Shown here: one piece after another, positions 17,408-23,290 of the stretch
How the letters are laid out: the number at the start of each line of letters is the position of its first letter
Position numbering within the stretch: position 1 is the first letter of the stretch
Assembly (NCBI GenBank): GCA_003554115.1
Contig: PWFE01000133.1
Location: 1 to 38,219 of the forward strand
Direction: 5' to 3'
Origin: Haloferacaceae archaeon
Lineage (GTDB): Archaea; Halobacteriota; Halobacteria; Halobacteriales; Haloferacaceae
Length of the DNA: 38,219 nt
Program-made: the position numbers and the translations under genes
Notes under the pieces: generated by a model
What the model saw: the letters and a program-made list of their open reading frames with translations, nothing else
Databases searched by the model: none
Told to the model about the DNA's origin: nothing

Positions 17408-17435
17408 CCGTCGGCGACAGCAAGCGGGTCGACTC

Positions 17436-17735
17436 CTACTTAAAACGAGATTCGAGTTCCTCGCGGAGGTCGTCGACATCCAACCCCTTCATCGCAAACA
17501 GAACAAGAAGGTGGTAGACGAAATCTGCGGATTCGTACTGCAACTCGTCGAGGTCGTCGTCTTTGGCCGCGAGAATGAGTTCGGTCGACTCCTCGCCTAA
17601 TTTTTCGAGGACAGCGTTTTCGCCTTTCTCGTGGGTGAACAGCGACGTTGTATAGGAGCCTTCTGGAAGCTCCGTTTGTCGCTGTTTGATTGTCGCGAAC
17701 AACTCGTCGAGAACTGCCTCCGTTTCGTCGTCCAT
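17436..17735 (-). CDS. hisE: phosphoribosyl-ATP pyrophosphatase
   Basis: 99 residues, full length for HisE. It hydrolyses phosphoribosyl-ATP to phosphoribosyl-AMP in the second step of histidine synthesis. The all-alpha NTP pyrophosphohydrolase fold is marked by LGEESTELILAAKDDD (metal-binding Glu and Asp) and YESADFVYHLLVL. It starts three bases after the pdxT stop, so the two genes are co-transcribed, an arrangement with no obvious pathway link. The other his genes are not in the window. Confidence 0.95.
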   Translation of the reverse strand: MDDETEAVLDELFATIKQRQTELPEGSYTTSLFTHEKGENAVLEKLGEESTELILAAKDDDLDELQYESADFVYHLLVLFAMKGLDVDDLREELESRFK

Positions 17736-17738
17736 TGG

Positions 17739-18350
17739 TTACTGCTGTGTCTCCGCGGGGGTAACTGCTGGTTCGTCGGCGAAAAACGCCAGTTGGTGAA
17801 TCCGGGTGTCGACGGTCAGCTCCGGGTGAAACGAGGTCGCGACAATCGGTCCCTGGCGGACGGCGACCGGATCGCCCTTCCAGTCGGCTAGGACGTCGAC
17901 ACCTTCGTCGACCGTATCGATCAGTGGTGCGCGAATGAACACTGCCGGAAACGGCTCGTCAAGCCCCTCGACTTCGAGTGGAGCTTCGAAACTGTCCTTC
18001 TGCCGACCGAAGGCGTTGCGGTCGACCGTTACGTCGAGCAGATCCAGCGTTCGGACCCGGTCGTCGTTGGCGTCCGCCGAGGCAACGATCAGCCCTGCAC
18101 AGGTTGCAAGCAGCGGTTTGCCGGCTCCGACGTGGGCTCGAATTTCGGTGTCGATTCCCTCATCGGCCAAGAGTCGGGAGATGGTGGTCGACTCGCCGCC
18201 CGGCAGCAAGAGTGCGTCACAGTCGGGGACGATTCCACTGGTTCGGATCTCCGAGACCGTACAGTCGACGCCGTGGGCCGTCGCTGCGTGTTCAAGGGCG
18301 GCGGCGTGTTCACTTACATCGCCTTGAACGGCGATAACGCCAGCGTGCAT
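17739..18350 (-). CDS. pdxT: pyridoxal 5'-phosphate synthase glutaminase subunit
   Basis: 203 residues. PdxT releases ammonia from glutamine and channels it to PdxS for vitamin B6 synthesis. The class I glutaminase features are LLLPGGESTT (47-56), the nucleophile Cys84 in TCAGLI, and the His175/Glu177 pair in TSFHPEL. The partner gene pdxS is not in this window. The ATG at 18350 is about 30 bases from a TATA-like box at 18371-18380, and hisE follows after three bases. Confidence 0.95.
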   Translation of the reverse strand: MHAGVIAVQGDVSEHAAALEHAATAHGVDCTVSEIRTSGIVPDCDALLLPGGESTTISRLLADEGIDTEIRAHVGAGKPLLATCAGLIVASADANDDRVRTLDLLDVTVDRNAFGRQKDSFEAPLEVEGLDEPFPAVFIRAPLIDTVDEGVDVLADWKGDPVAVRQGPIVATSFHPELTVDTRIHQLAFFADEPAVTPAETQQ

Positions 18351-18370
18351 ATCGATACCAGCAGGTCGGC

Positions 18371-18380
18371 AGACAAAAAG
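18371..18380 (-). promoter_or_regulatory. TATA-like box of pdxT-hisE
   Basis: CTTTTTGTCT on the minus strand, 30 bases before the ATG at 18350, in the 45-base spacer after the Sec61-beta gene. Confidence 0.5.
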
Positions 18381-18395
18381 ACCGCGTTCGGCCGA

Positions 18396-18560
18396 TCAGG
18401 CAATCGTCAGCGTGAGTAGCTGGACGAAGATGCCGAACAGCAGACAGAACGCCATAACCGTCTTCGGGTTGATCGTGATCGCATTACGGTCCTCGGCGTC
18501 GAAGTACCGGACCAATCCGGCACTCGACATTAGCCCGCCGGAGTTGCCACCTGAACTCAT
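18396..18560 (-). CDS. secG: preprotein translocase subunit Sec61-beta (archaeal SecG)
   Basis: 54 residues and a single C-terminal membrane helix (about 33-52), the form of archaeal Sec61-beta. The N terminus has the typical MSSGGNSGGLMSSAGLVRY start, followed by the PKTVMAF lead-in to the membrane helix. It is a tail-anchored accessory of the SecY/SecE channel. A frame extension to 18584 would add eight residues including a Cys pair that the family lacks, and is rejected. It sits between the nfu and pdxT genes on the same strand. Confidence 0.92.
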   Translation of the reverse strand: MSSGGNSGGLMSSAGLVRYFDAEDRNAITINPKTVMAFCLLFGIFVQLLTLTIA

Positions 18561-18608
18561 ATCCGACTTACAGCACGTGGCCAACCTAAGGGTTTCGGCT
18601 TGCTGCGC

Positions 18609-18971
18609 CTAGAACGGAGCCTGTGGGCCTTCGTCGCTGCTGTCGTCGCTCGATTCGCCGGGGAACGAGGGGCTCATGCCTTGGGTTTCGCCCATATCCG
18701 GTGCACCAGTCTGGCCGGTGTTAGCCTGAACGCTCGTGATTTCAGGGATCTCTTTGACCATGCGTGTTTTGATTGCCTGAATCGTCATCGGCGAGATGCC
18801 ACAGCCCGAACAGGCACCACCGAGTTGGATGTGGACTTCACCGCTTTCTTCGTCGAGATACTCGATTGCGGCGTTGCCGCCGTGCATCTGAATCTGCGGG
18901 AAGTTCCGACGCAAGAAGTTCACCACGCGGTCTTTGAGGTCGCTGTCGGAGGCTGCTGAATCCGTACTCAT
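18609..18971 (-). CDS. NifU-like Fe-S cluster scaffold (Nfu domain)
   Basis: 120 residues consisting of one Nfu domain (about 10-75) and an acidic, low-complexity tail. The scaffold cysteines are in GGACSGCGISP (CxxC), after GEVHIQLG, the usual arrangement for carrying a 4Fe-4S cluster to target proteins. No IscU-type or A-type domain is attached. It may work with the SUF system encoded elsewhere. Gaps of 48 bases separate it from the genes on both sides, so the run may be partly co-transcribed. Confidence 0.92.
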   Translation of the reverse strand: MSTDSAASDSDLKDRVVNFLRRNFPQIQMHGGNAAIEYLDEESGEVHIQLGGACSGCGISPMTIQAIKTRMVKEIPEITSVQANTGQTGAPDMGETQGMSPSFPGESSDDSSDEGPQAPF

Positions 18972-19019
18972 AAGGTTTTATTAGAAAGCGACTGGCTTAG
19001 GCCTTTGGTTCAGTCCTGC

Positions 19020-19343
19020 TTACTCGGTGAGTCGAAACGTCTGTTGGAGTTCAAAATCGATCTGCTCGACGTACTCGTTGAGCACCGACTCGAAGTGTGG
19101 TTCGTCGACGACGACACCCTCCAGTCGGCTGTAGGGCTCGTCGGGAAGCTCGATGTCGAAGCCCTCGCGGTTGGCATTGTAGAAGGGCTCGCTTTCGTTG
19201 AGCACCTGCTGGTCGATGGCGTGGATCAGCGTCGAGTCATACGTGTCGTTCATCCTGTTGAAGGCGTTCTTGTAGGCGCGCTGGAGCTGCGGAAAATAGT
19301 TGGCATACTTGTCTTCGAACTGCTCGGGATCGAACTCGACCAT
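19020..19343 (-). CDS. conserved haloarchaeal protein (DUF5783-like)
   Basis: 107 residues, highly acidic and probably cytoplasmic, with no membrane segment. Recognisable parts are MVEFDPEQFEDKYANYFPQL at the start, then HAIDQQVLNESEPFY and LEGVVVDEPHFESVLNEYV. This pattern is kept across haloarchaea; I believe it matches DUF5783, with some doubt about the number. No function is known. The ATG at 19343 lies about 21-29 bases from a TTTTTTATC box, and a 14-base palindrome lies between them. A frame extension to 19385 would run through that promoter and is rejected. Confidence 0.8.
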   Translation of the reverse strand: MVEFDPEQFEDKYANYFPQLQRAYKNAFNRMNDTYDSTLIHAIDQQVLNESEPFYNANREGFDIELPDEPYSRLEGVVVDEPHFESVLNEYVEQIDFELQQTFRLTE

Positions 19344-19347
19344 ATCG

Positions 19348-19361
19348 GGTGGTCGACCACC
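19348..19361. promoter_or_regulatory. 14-base perfect palindrome over the transcription start of the DUF5783-like gene
   Basis: GGTGGTC-GACCACC lies between the TATA-like box (19364-19372) and the ATG (19343), the position of a repressor operator. No other copy with this exact sequence was noticed next to a promoter in the window. Confidence 0.45.
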
Positions 19362-19363
19362 AT

Positions 19364-19372
19364 GATAAAAAA
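19364..19372 (-). promoter_or_regulatory. TATA-like box of the DUF5783-like gene (or T-run of a terminator)
   Basis: TTTTTTATC on the minus strand. It follows a GC-rich stem (ACCGG-CCGGT, about 19373-19390), so it could end transcripts coming from the right. Its distance of about 29 bases from the ATG at 19343 also fits a TATA box. Both roles are possible. Confidence 0.45.
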
Positions 19373-19659
19373 CCGGCCGATCCACCGGTCGGCTCTGAGG
19401 ACGGTGGCGTCACTCGACTTCTGTACGCAGCGTGTGAAAACGCCCGCAGGCGGGGGAAACCTGCAGACGACCGAAGAGAAACCGCGCAGTACCGGGCGGG
19501 GGCGACAGCGCTGTCGACCACAGCGGGGGATCTCCGTGGTCGGTTTCGGCTGTCCCCGGTACCTCAATGATATACAGACGCCAATCGGGCAAAAGCCCAT
19601 GGCCTAATCGTGTTGGTATTCACTGGCCGTGATCAGTCATCTCGTCTGAAAAACGTGGC
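19373..19659. other. gene-poor GC-rich spacer with foldable sequence
   Basis: No convincing protein gene is seen between the DUF5783-like promoter and the end of the degenerate ATPase gene. The spacer holds a nested inverted repeat (19489-19562, listed separately) and a smaller stem GCAGG-CCTGC (about 19446-19464). A minus-strand TTG-initiated frame of 60 codons (19410-19592) exists but has no clear promoter spacing and no recognisable product. Confidence 0.5.
19489..19562. repeat. nested inverted repeat, possible structured RNA
   Basis: Three arm pairs nest within each other: GTACCGG (19489-19495) with CCGGTAC (19556-19562), GACAGC (19504-19509) with GCTGTC (19549-19554), and GACCAC (19516-19521) with GTGGTC (19536-19541). 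GACAGCGCTGTC at 19504-19515 is also a palindrome by itself. The element could be a small RNA on either strand, a terminator complex or a protein site. It does not look like tRNA, SRP RNA or RNase P RNA. Confidence 0.4.
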
Positions 19660-20283
19660 TCAAAACTGCTGCCACGGGGTTGGCGAGGAGCTTCGATCCC
19701 GGAGTCGCATCTCCCAGCCCTCGTCGGTCGTGCGGGTGTCGACGACCGTATCGAACGGATCGAGCAGGGTGTGGAGCGTGCGCTTGTCGTGCATCGTCGA
19801 GTTAATGACGGCGACGGTGAGCCACTCTTGGCTGCGGGTCCGGCCCAACAGCACGCGGACGAACTGGTAGATGCGGTCGGCATCCCAGTACATCAGCAGT
19901 TGAGAAAGCGAGTGAATGCCGACGGTTGTCTTCGGATACAGCTCGAAGGTCTCGGCCAACTCGGTGAACTTGACGCCGAGTTCGGTGAGGTTCTTCGGCG
20001 AAGAGGCGTACTTGGTGAGATCGGTGTCCTCGACTGATTTGCCCTGCTCGCGGGTGACACAGTCGACGATGCCGATACTGTCTGGATCGTGGCCGGTCGT
20101 CTCGGTGTAGTCGGTTCGGACGCGCTCGGCGTCGTGGCCCGTCGACAGAACGATGGCTCTGTCGCCGGCTGCACCGAAAAGCCGGTGCATGAGTTCATAC
20201 TTCCCGCTCATGGGGGGGCCAGCAATCACGACGCTCTCTGCGTCGGTAAGCGTCGGTGCCAGGGGGAGTTCCTCTACGGACAT
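19660..20283 (-). CDS. degenerate RecA/KaiC-fold ATPase-like protein (DUF7504-like)
   Basis: 207 residues from the ATG at 20283. The start of the domain looks like a RecA/KaiC P-loop, but Walker A reads GPPMSGKY (22-29) with Tyr where Thr or Ser normally binds magnesium, and the strand that should end in Asp reads LTVAVINST. It is therefore probably a non-hydrolysing or weakly active relative. Haloarchaea have a family of such proteins, sometimes called HTR-like, near taxis genes; the DUF7504 label is from memory. It is third in a minus-strand set with the KaiC-like ATPase and an unknown protein, 95 bases downstream of the latter. Function is not known. Confidence 0.7.
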   Translation of the reverse strand: MSVEELPLAPTLTDAESVVIAGPPMSGKYELMHRLFGAAGDRAIVLSTGHDAERVRTDYTETTGHDPDSIGIVDCVTREQGKSVEDTDLTKYASSPKNLTELGVKFTELAETFELYPKTTVGIHSLSQLLMYWDADRIYQFVRVLLGRTRSQEWLTVAVINSTMHDKRTLHTLLDPFDTVVDTRTTDEGWEMRLRDRSSSPTPWQQF

Positions 20284-20378
20284 GTGTTGTGTGGGGTTAC
20301 GGTGTCGCTGTTGGGTCACGGTTGCCGATTGATGTAGTCACTAGCGGGGCGTGCAGTCGTCGTGGATGGGGGGACGTG

Positions 20379-20786
20379 TTACTCATTATCTTGTTCGTTC
20401 CTCAATAAAAACGGCGGTTTGTTCAGGACGCCTGGCGGTCCCTCAAGCTGCCCGAACCGATTGAGTAGCTCGGCCGGATCGAGCAGCTCAGGGAGTTTGG
20501 CATCATCATCGAGCGGGGTGATTGTCGTCGACTCGACGAGTTTGCTCCAGATTTCGGTGGCGTCGTTGCCGGAGGCCTCCAGTTGGAGTGCCTCTGCGCG
20601 ACCTTGATCGAACGAGAGTTCAATCAGACTCTGGTCGTAGCTGCTGTCGGCGGCGGCCATAACCGACTCGTACTCCGTGCGGTTGTCGTGGCCACAGGCT
20701 GCAGCCACACCAAGCGCGTAGGCGCGCTCGACGGCCTCATCGCGGGTGAGTTCGTCCCACTCATCGGGGTACGTCGAGTCGTACAT
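20379..20786 (-). CDS. uncharacterised acidic haloarchaeal protein
   Basis: 135 residues; I do not recognise the family. The first half is helical and acidic (DEWDELTRDEAVERAYALGV, then YDQSLIELSFDQGRAEAL) and the second half ends with a Pro-rich tail (LEGPPGVLNKPPF). There is no membrane segment, signal or cysteine motif. The ATG at 20786 follows the stop of the KaiC-like gene by two bases, so the two products are made from one message and probably act together. Its placement next to cheW suggests a taxis or archaellum-related role, which is inference only. Confidence 0.7.
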   Translation of the reverse strand: MYDSTYPDEWDELTRDEAVERAYALGVAAACGHDNRTEYESVMAAADSSYDQSLIELSFDQGRAEALQLEASGNDATEIWSKLVESTTITPLDDDAKLPELLDPAELLNRFGQLEGPPGVLNKPPFLLRNEQDNE

Positions 20787-20788
20787 GG

Positions 20789-21481
20789 CTATCTCACCGG
20801 TTTCCCTGCGGTTATTTCGAGGCCGCCGCTGGTGAACGACAGCGTATGGATCTCGGTGTCGGTGTCGGTGCCACGCATCTTGATCACCTGAATGCCGCGG
20901 CGCATCCCGTCGTCTTCGAGATAGTTATGAAAGAAGACGACGCCGTGGGCCAGATAATGTTCGTCGGCGTACGCCGTTGGATCGGTCATCTCCGAGATCA
21001 ACAGCGTCGTCGCCGAGGTGCGCTTGATCGCGGTCAGAAACCGCATCAACGTCGTATCGCTGTCGTCGAACAGATACCGAAGCAGCATTGTCGAGTCGAT
21101 AACGACGCGGTCGATATCTCGGCTGTTGATAAACCCAGCCAGCCGGTTGGTGACGTTGGTGCGGTCCATCTTCTCGCCGGGCCCGCCGAAGAAGCGTCGA
21201 CCCTCCGAAGAGAGAGCATCCAGAAACGTGATCGAATCCGACTCGATGGCGTCTTCGAACCCGAAATCAAACGCGGCCATATCAGCGATGATACCGTCTC
21301 GCGTCTCGTGCATGCTGACATACAGACTGGTTTCACCCGCGGCGGCCCCCGCAGCCATGAACTGCGCCGAAAAGGTGGTTTTGCCGCTCCCGGGCGGGCC
21401 ACTAAGCACATAAAGCCGGTTTGACGGGAAGCCGCCGTCAATAAGTCGGTCAAACCCATTGACGCCGCTTGAGACGCGCAT
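20789..21481 (-). CDS. KaiC/RAD55-like RecA-superfamily ATPase
   Basis: 230 residues forming one KaiC-type domain. It has Walker A GPPGSGKT (28-35), a catalytic region around SMHETRDGI (56-64), Walker B DRVVIDS (124-130, Asp129), and MTDPTAYADEHYLAHGVVFF near the C terminus, as in KaiC and GvpD-like proteins. Such single-domain ATPases in archaea act in signalling rather than recombination; ArlH of the archaellum motor is a related fold but this is not ArlH. It is first gene of a minus-strand operon, with a TATA-like box 29 bases from the ATG and a perfect palindrome farther upstream. It is intact, unlike the degenerate relative at 19660-20283. Confidence 0.82.
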   Translation of the reverse strand: MRVSSGVNGFDRLIDGGFPSNRLYVLSGPPGSGKTTFSAQFMAAGAAAGETSLYVSMHETRDGIIADMAAFDFGFEDAIESDSITFLDALSSEGRRFFGGPGEKMDRTNVTNRLAGFINSRDIDRVVIDSTMLLRYLFDDSDTTLMRFLTAIKRTSATTLLISEMTDPTAYADEHYLAHGVVFFHNYLEDDGMRRGIQVIKMRGTDTDTEIHTLSFTSGGLEITAGKPVR

Positions 21482-21500
21482 AAAAAAGCTGGCGGCGTGT

Positions 21501-21510
21501 TTCTAAATAA
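21501..21510 (-). promoter_or_regulatory. TATA-like box of the KaiC-like operon
   Basis: TTATTTAGAA on the minus strand, about 29 bases before the ATG at 21481. It lies just downstream of the palindrome at 21523-21542. Confidence 0.6.
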
Positions 21511-21522
21511 GCATTCGTATGC

Positions 21523-21542
21523 AGTTCTCACAACTGAGAACT
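21523..21542. promoter_or_regulatory. perfect 8-base inverted repeat upstream of the KaiC-like promoter
   Basis: AGTTCTCA-CAAC-TGAGAACT. It is about 12 bases upstream of the TATA-like box of the KaiC-like operon and 39 bases after the cheW stop codon. It could be an activator site for the operon or part of the cheW terminator. A second small repeat, AGTTG-AAACCC-CAACT, follows at about 21543-21558. Confidence 0.5.
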
Positions 21543-21580
21543 AGTTGAAACCCCAACTGATTACGCCAGTCGACACCCAC

Positions 21581-22042
21581 TTATTCGCTGACGATGTCCG
21601 GATCCACCCAGACGACGAACTTGTTTTCGCCTTTGACGATGCCGTGGACGTTCTCGTCGTTTGCCGTCGTCGTCTCGTCGACGTCATCGGGCGTAATATC
21701 GGTTACTTGGAAGACTTCGTCGACGATCCAGCCGATGGTCCCCTGATCGCCGATGGCGTCGGGGTCGAACACGATAATCCGGTTGCGCTCGCCGTCGCTG
21801 TCGATGTTGAACACCGTTTTCGGATTGATAATCGAGGTTGTTCGGCCCCGCAGATCCATCACGCCTTCGACATGCGCCGGCGAGTTCGGGATGCGGGTGA
21901 GCTGCCCGGCGTCGACGATCTCGTCGATTACATCGATATCCAGACAGTACGTCTCGTCGCCGAGGCCGAATTCGAGCACCTGTGTTACCTCACCCTTTGT
22001 GCTGCGTTCGTCGGCTGCGGACGTCGTCTCGCTCTCTGCCAT
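21581..22042 (-). CDS. cheW: chemotaxis coupling protein CheW
   Basis: 153 residues. After an acidic N-terminal tail, one CheW domain (about 15-150) carries QVLEFGLGDETYCLDIDVID, the LTRIPNSPAHVEGVMDLRG block and IGWIVDEVFQVTDI. CheW links receptors to the CheA kinase at the membrane-associated signalling array. It is transcribed away from cheB, with a 180-base divergent spacer, and is followed downstream by the KaiC-like operon on the same strand. A weak TATA-like element (GTTAACTA, about 22066-22073) precedes the ATG. Confidence 0.95.
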   Translation of the reverse strand: MAESETTSAADERSTKGEVTQVLEFGLGDETYCLDIDVIDEIVDAGQLTRIPNSPAHVEGVMDLRGRTTSIINPKTVFNIDSDGERNRIIVFDPDAIGDQGTIGWIVDEVFQVTDITPDDVDETTTANDENVHGIVKGENKFVVWVDPDIVSE

Positions 22043-22127
22043 ACGTTGTCTGTGTCGACGGTCGATAGTTAACTCTGTTCAATAAATTATCAGCCCTGAT
22101 TTTCGGGTCGGTGGCTTTATTCTCGGC

Positions 22128-22136
22128 GTTTTAGTA
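22128..22136 (+). promoter_or_regulatory. TATA-like box of the cheB-cheA-cheR operon
   Basis: GTTTTAGTA, 28 bases before an ATG at 22156 that opens a 24-codon ORF, and 95 bases before the likely cheB ATG (22223). The operon message would therefore have a leader rather than start at cheB. Confidence 0.5.
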
Positions 22137-22155
22137 TTCGCTCATAATGTGGAGT

Positions 22156-22230
22156 ATGCCAGCGCGAACCGAGCGGCGGTCGGGGAGTGGTCTCTCTGTG
22201 GGCGGTCTGTGTGGTGGTGGTGATGCATAA
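22156..22230 (+). CDS. possible 24-codon leader ORF overlapping the cheB start
   Basis: A small frame begins with ATG at 22156, 28 bases after a TATA-like box, which is the distance of leaderless starts elsewhere in the window. It ends in TAA at 22228-22230, overlapping the cheB ATG (22223) by eight bases in another frame. The predicted peptide is basic and Gly-rich (MPARTERRSGSGL start), unlike normal haloarchaeal proteins. Translational coupling to cheB is plausible because cheB has only a weak GGTGGTGG before its ATG. It may equally be a chance frame. Confidence 0.3.
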   Translation: MPARTERRSGSGLSVGGLCGGGDA

Positions 22231-23290
22231 CCCGCGGACGGTCGTCGTCGACGACTCGCGGTTTATGCGTGGGTTGATCACCGATATCCTCGATGAGGCC
22301 GGTATTCCGGTTGTCGGCGAGGCCAAAGACGGCCGCGAAGCGCTCTCGGTGATTGCTGAAACGCAGCCTGATGTCGTGACGATGGATCTCGAAATGCCGA
22401 GACTCAACGGTATCGAAGCGGTCGAGCGCATTATGGCCGAGAATCCGACGCCCGTGCTCATGCTGAGTGCGTACACCGACGACGACGCCGGAGTCACCTT
22501 CGAGGCGCTCGAAAAGGGCGCGGTTGATTTCTTTGCCAAACCCGGCGGTGAGGTCTCAATGGAGGTCTCACGGCTGGGCGACCAACTCGTCGAGACCGTC
22601 CGCACGGTTGCGGATGCCGATCTCAGGCGAACCAACCGAACCCAACGGTCGACAGCAACGGCGACAGCTGCCGGCGGCTCGCCCGCTCGCCCGCAGTCAG
22701 CCGTCGACGGCTTCAATGACACCCGGACAGTCATTATCGGCTCGTCGACGGGCGGGCCGAACGCCGTCGAACAGGTGATAAGCGAGTTGCCCGGCGGCGA
22801 CTGCCGAGTGTTGATCGTCCAGCATATGCCCGAGGCGTTCACTGCGCGGTTCGCCGACCGGCTCAACGAGGCGACAAGCGCCTACTCGGTCCGCGAGGCA
22901 GCCGACGGCGACCGAATCGGTGCGGGCGAGGCGCTCGTCGCCAAAGGCGGCACGCACATGGAGATCTCGGCCTACCGCAACGGCCGGATTCGAGTAAAGC
23001 TGATCGACGACGATCTGGGCCACTCGGTGATGCCGGCGGTCAACGTCACCATGGAGTCTGCGGCCAAGAAAATCACCGACCCGCTGACGGGTGTGATTCT
23101 CACCGGTATGGGCGCTGATGGTGCCGACGGGATCTGTTCGATTCAGGCTGCAGGCGGGCCAACGATTGCCCAAAACGAAGAGAGCTGTGTGATTTATGGA
23201 ATGCCGAAACGTGCGGTTGAAGCTGGCTGTATCGATACCGTCTGTCATCTCGACGACGTTGCAACGACGATCCGGGAGCTAGCCCAATGA
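22223..23290 (+). CDS. cheB: chemotaxis protein-glutamate methylesterase CheB
   Basis: 355 residues. The receiver domain (1-120) begins TVVVDDSRFMRGL and has phospho-acceptor Asp55 in VVTMDLEMPR. The methylesterase domain (from about 165) has the catalytic Ser in IIGSSTGGPNAV (171-182), His201 in QHMPEAFT and the Asp of TGMGADGADGI. It removes methyl groups from receptors and may deamidate glutamines during adaptation. The ATG at 22223 gives a normal receiver start; upstream GTGs (from 22187) would add a hydrophobic Val/Trp/Cys stretch not expected in this family. The stop overlaps cheA by four bases (ATGA). Confidence 0.95.
   Translation: MHNPRTVVVDDSRFMRGLITDILDEAGIPVVGEAKDGREALSVIAETQPDVVTMDLEMPRLNGIEAVERIMAENPTPVLMLSAYTDDDAGVTFEALEKGAVDFFAKPGGEVSMEVSRLGDQLVETVRTVADADLRRTNRTQRSTATATAAGGSPARPQSAVDGFNDTRTVIIGSSTGGPNAVEQVISELPGGDCRVLIVQHMPEAFTARFADRLNEATSAYSVREAADGDRIGAGEALVAKGGTHMEISAYRNGRIRVKLIDDDLGHSVMPAVNVTMESAAKKITDPLTGVILTGMGADGADGICSIQAAGGPTIAQNEESCVIYGMPKRAVEAGCIDTVCHLDDVATTIRELAQ

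Noticed and set aside
18561..18584. Eight-residue N-terminal extension of Sec61-beta with two cysteines
   Set aside because: The family starts at the MSSGG-type sequence, and the region is where the promoter should lie.
19410..19592. 60-codon minus-strand frame in the 19373-19659 spacer
   Set aside because: TTG start, no recognisable product and overlap with strong inverted repeats; kept only as an alternative to the RNA interpretation.
20789..21481. ArlH or RadB assignment for the KaiC-like ATPase
   Set aside because: ArlH is encoded in the archaellum operon with ArlI and ArlJ, which are absent here, and RadB lacks this KaiC-like arrangement. Only the superfamily is claimed.
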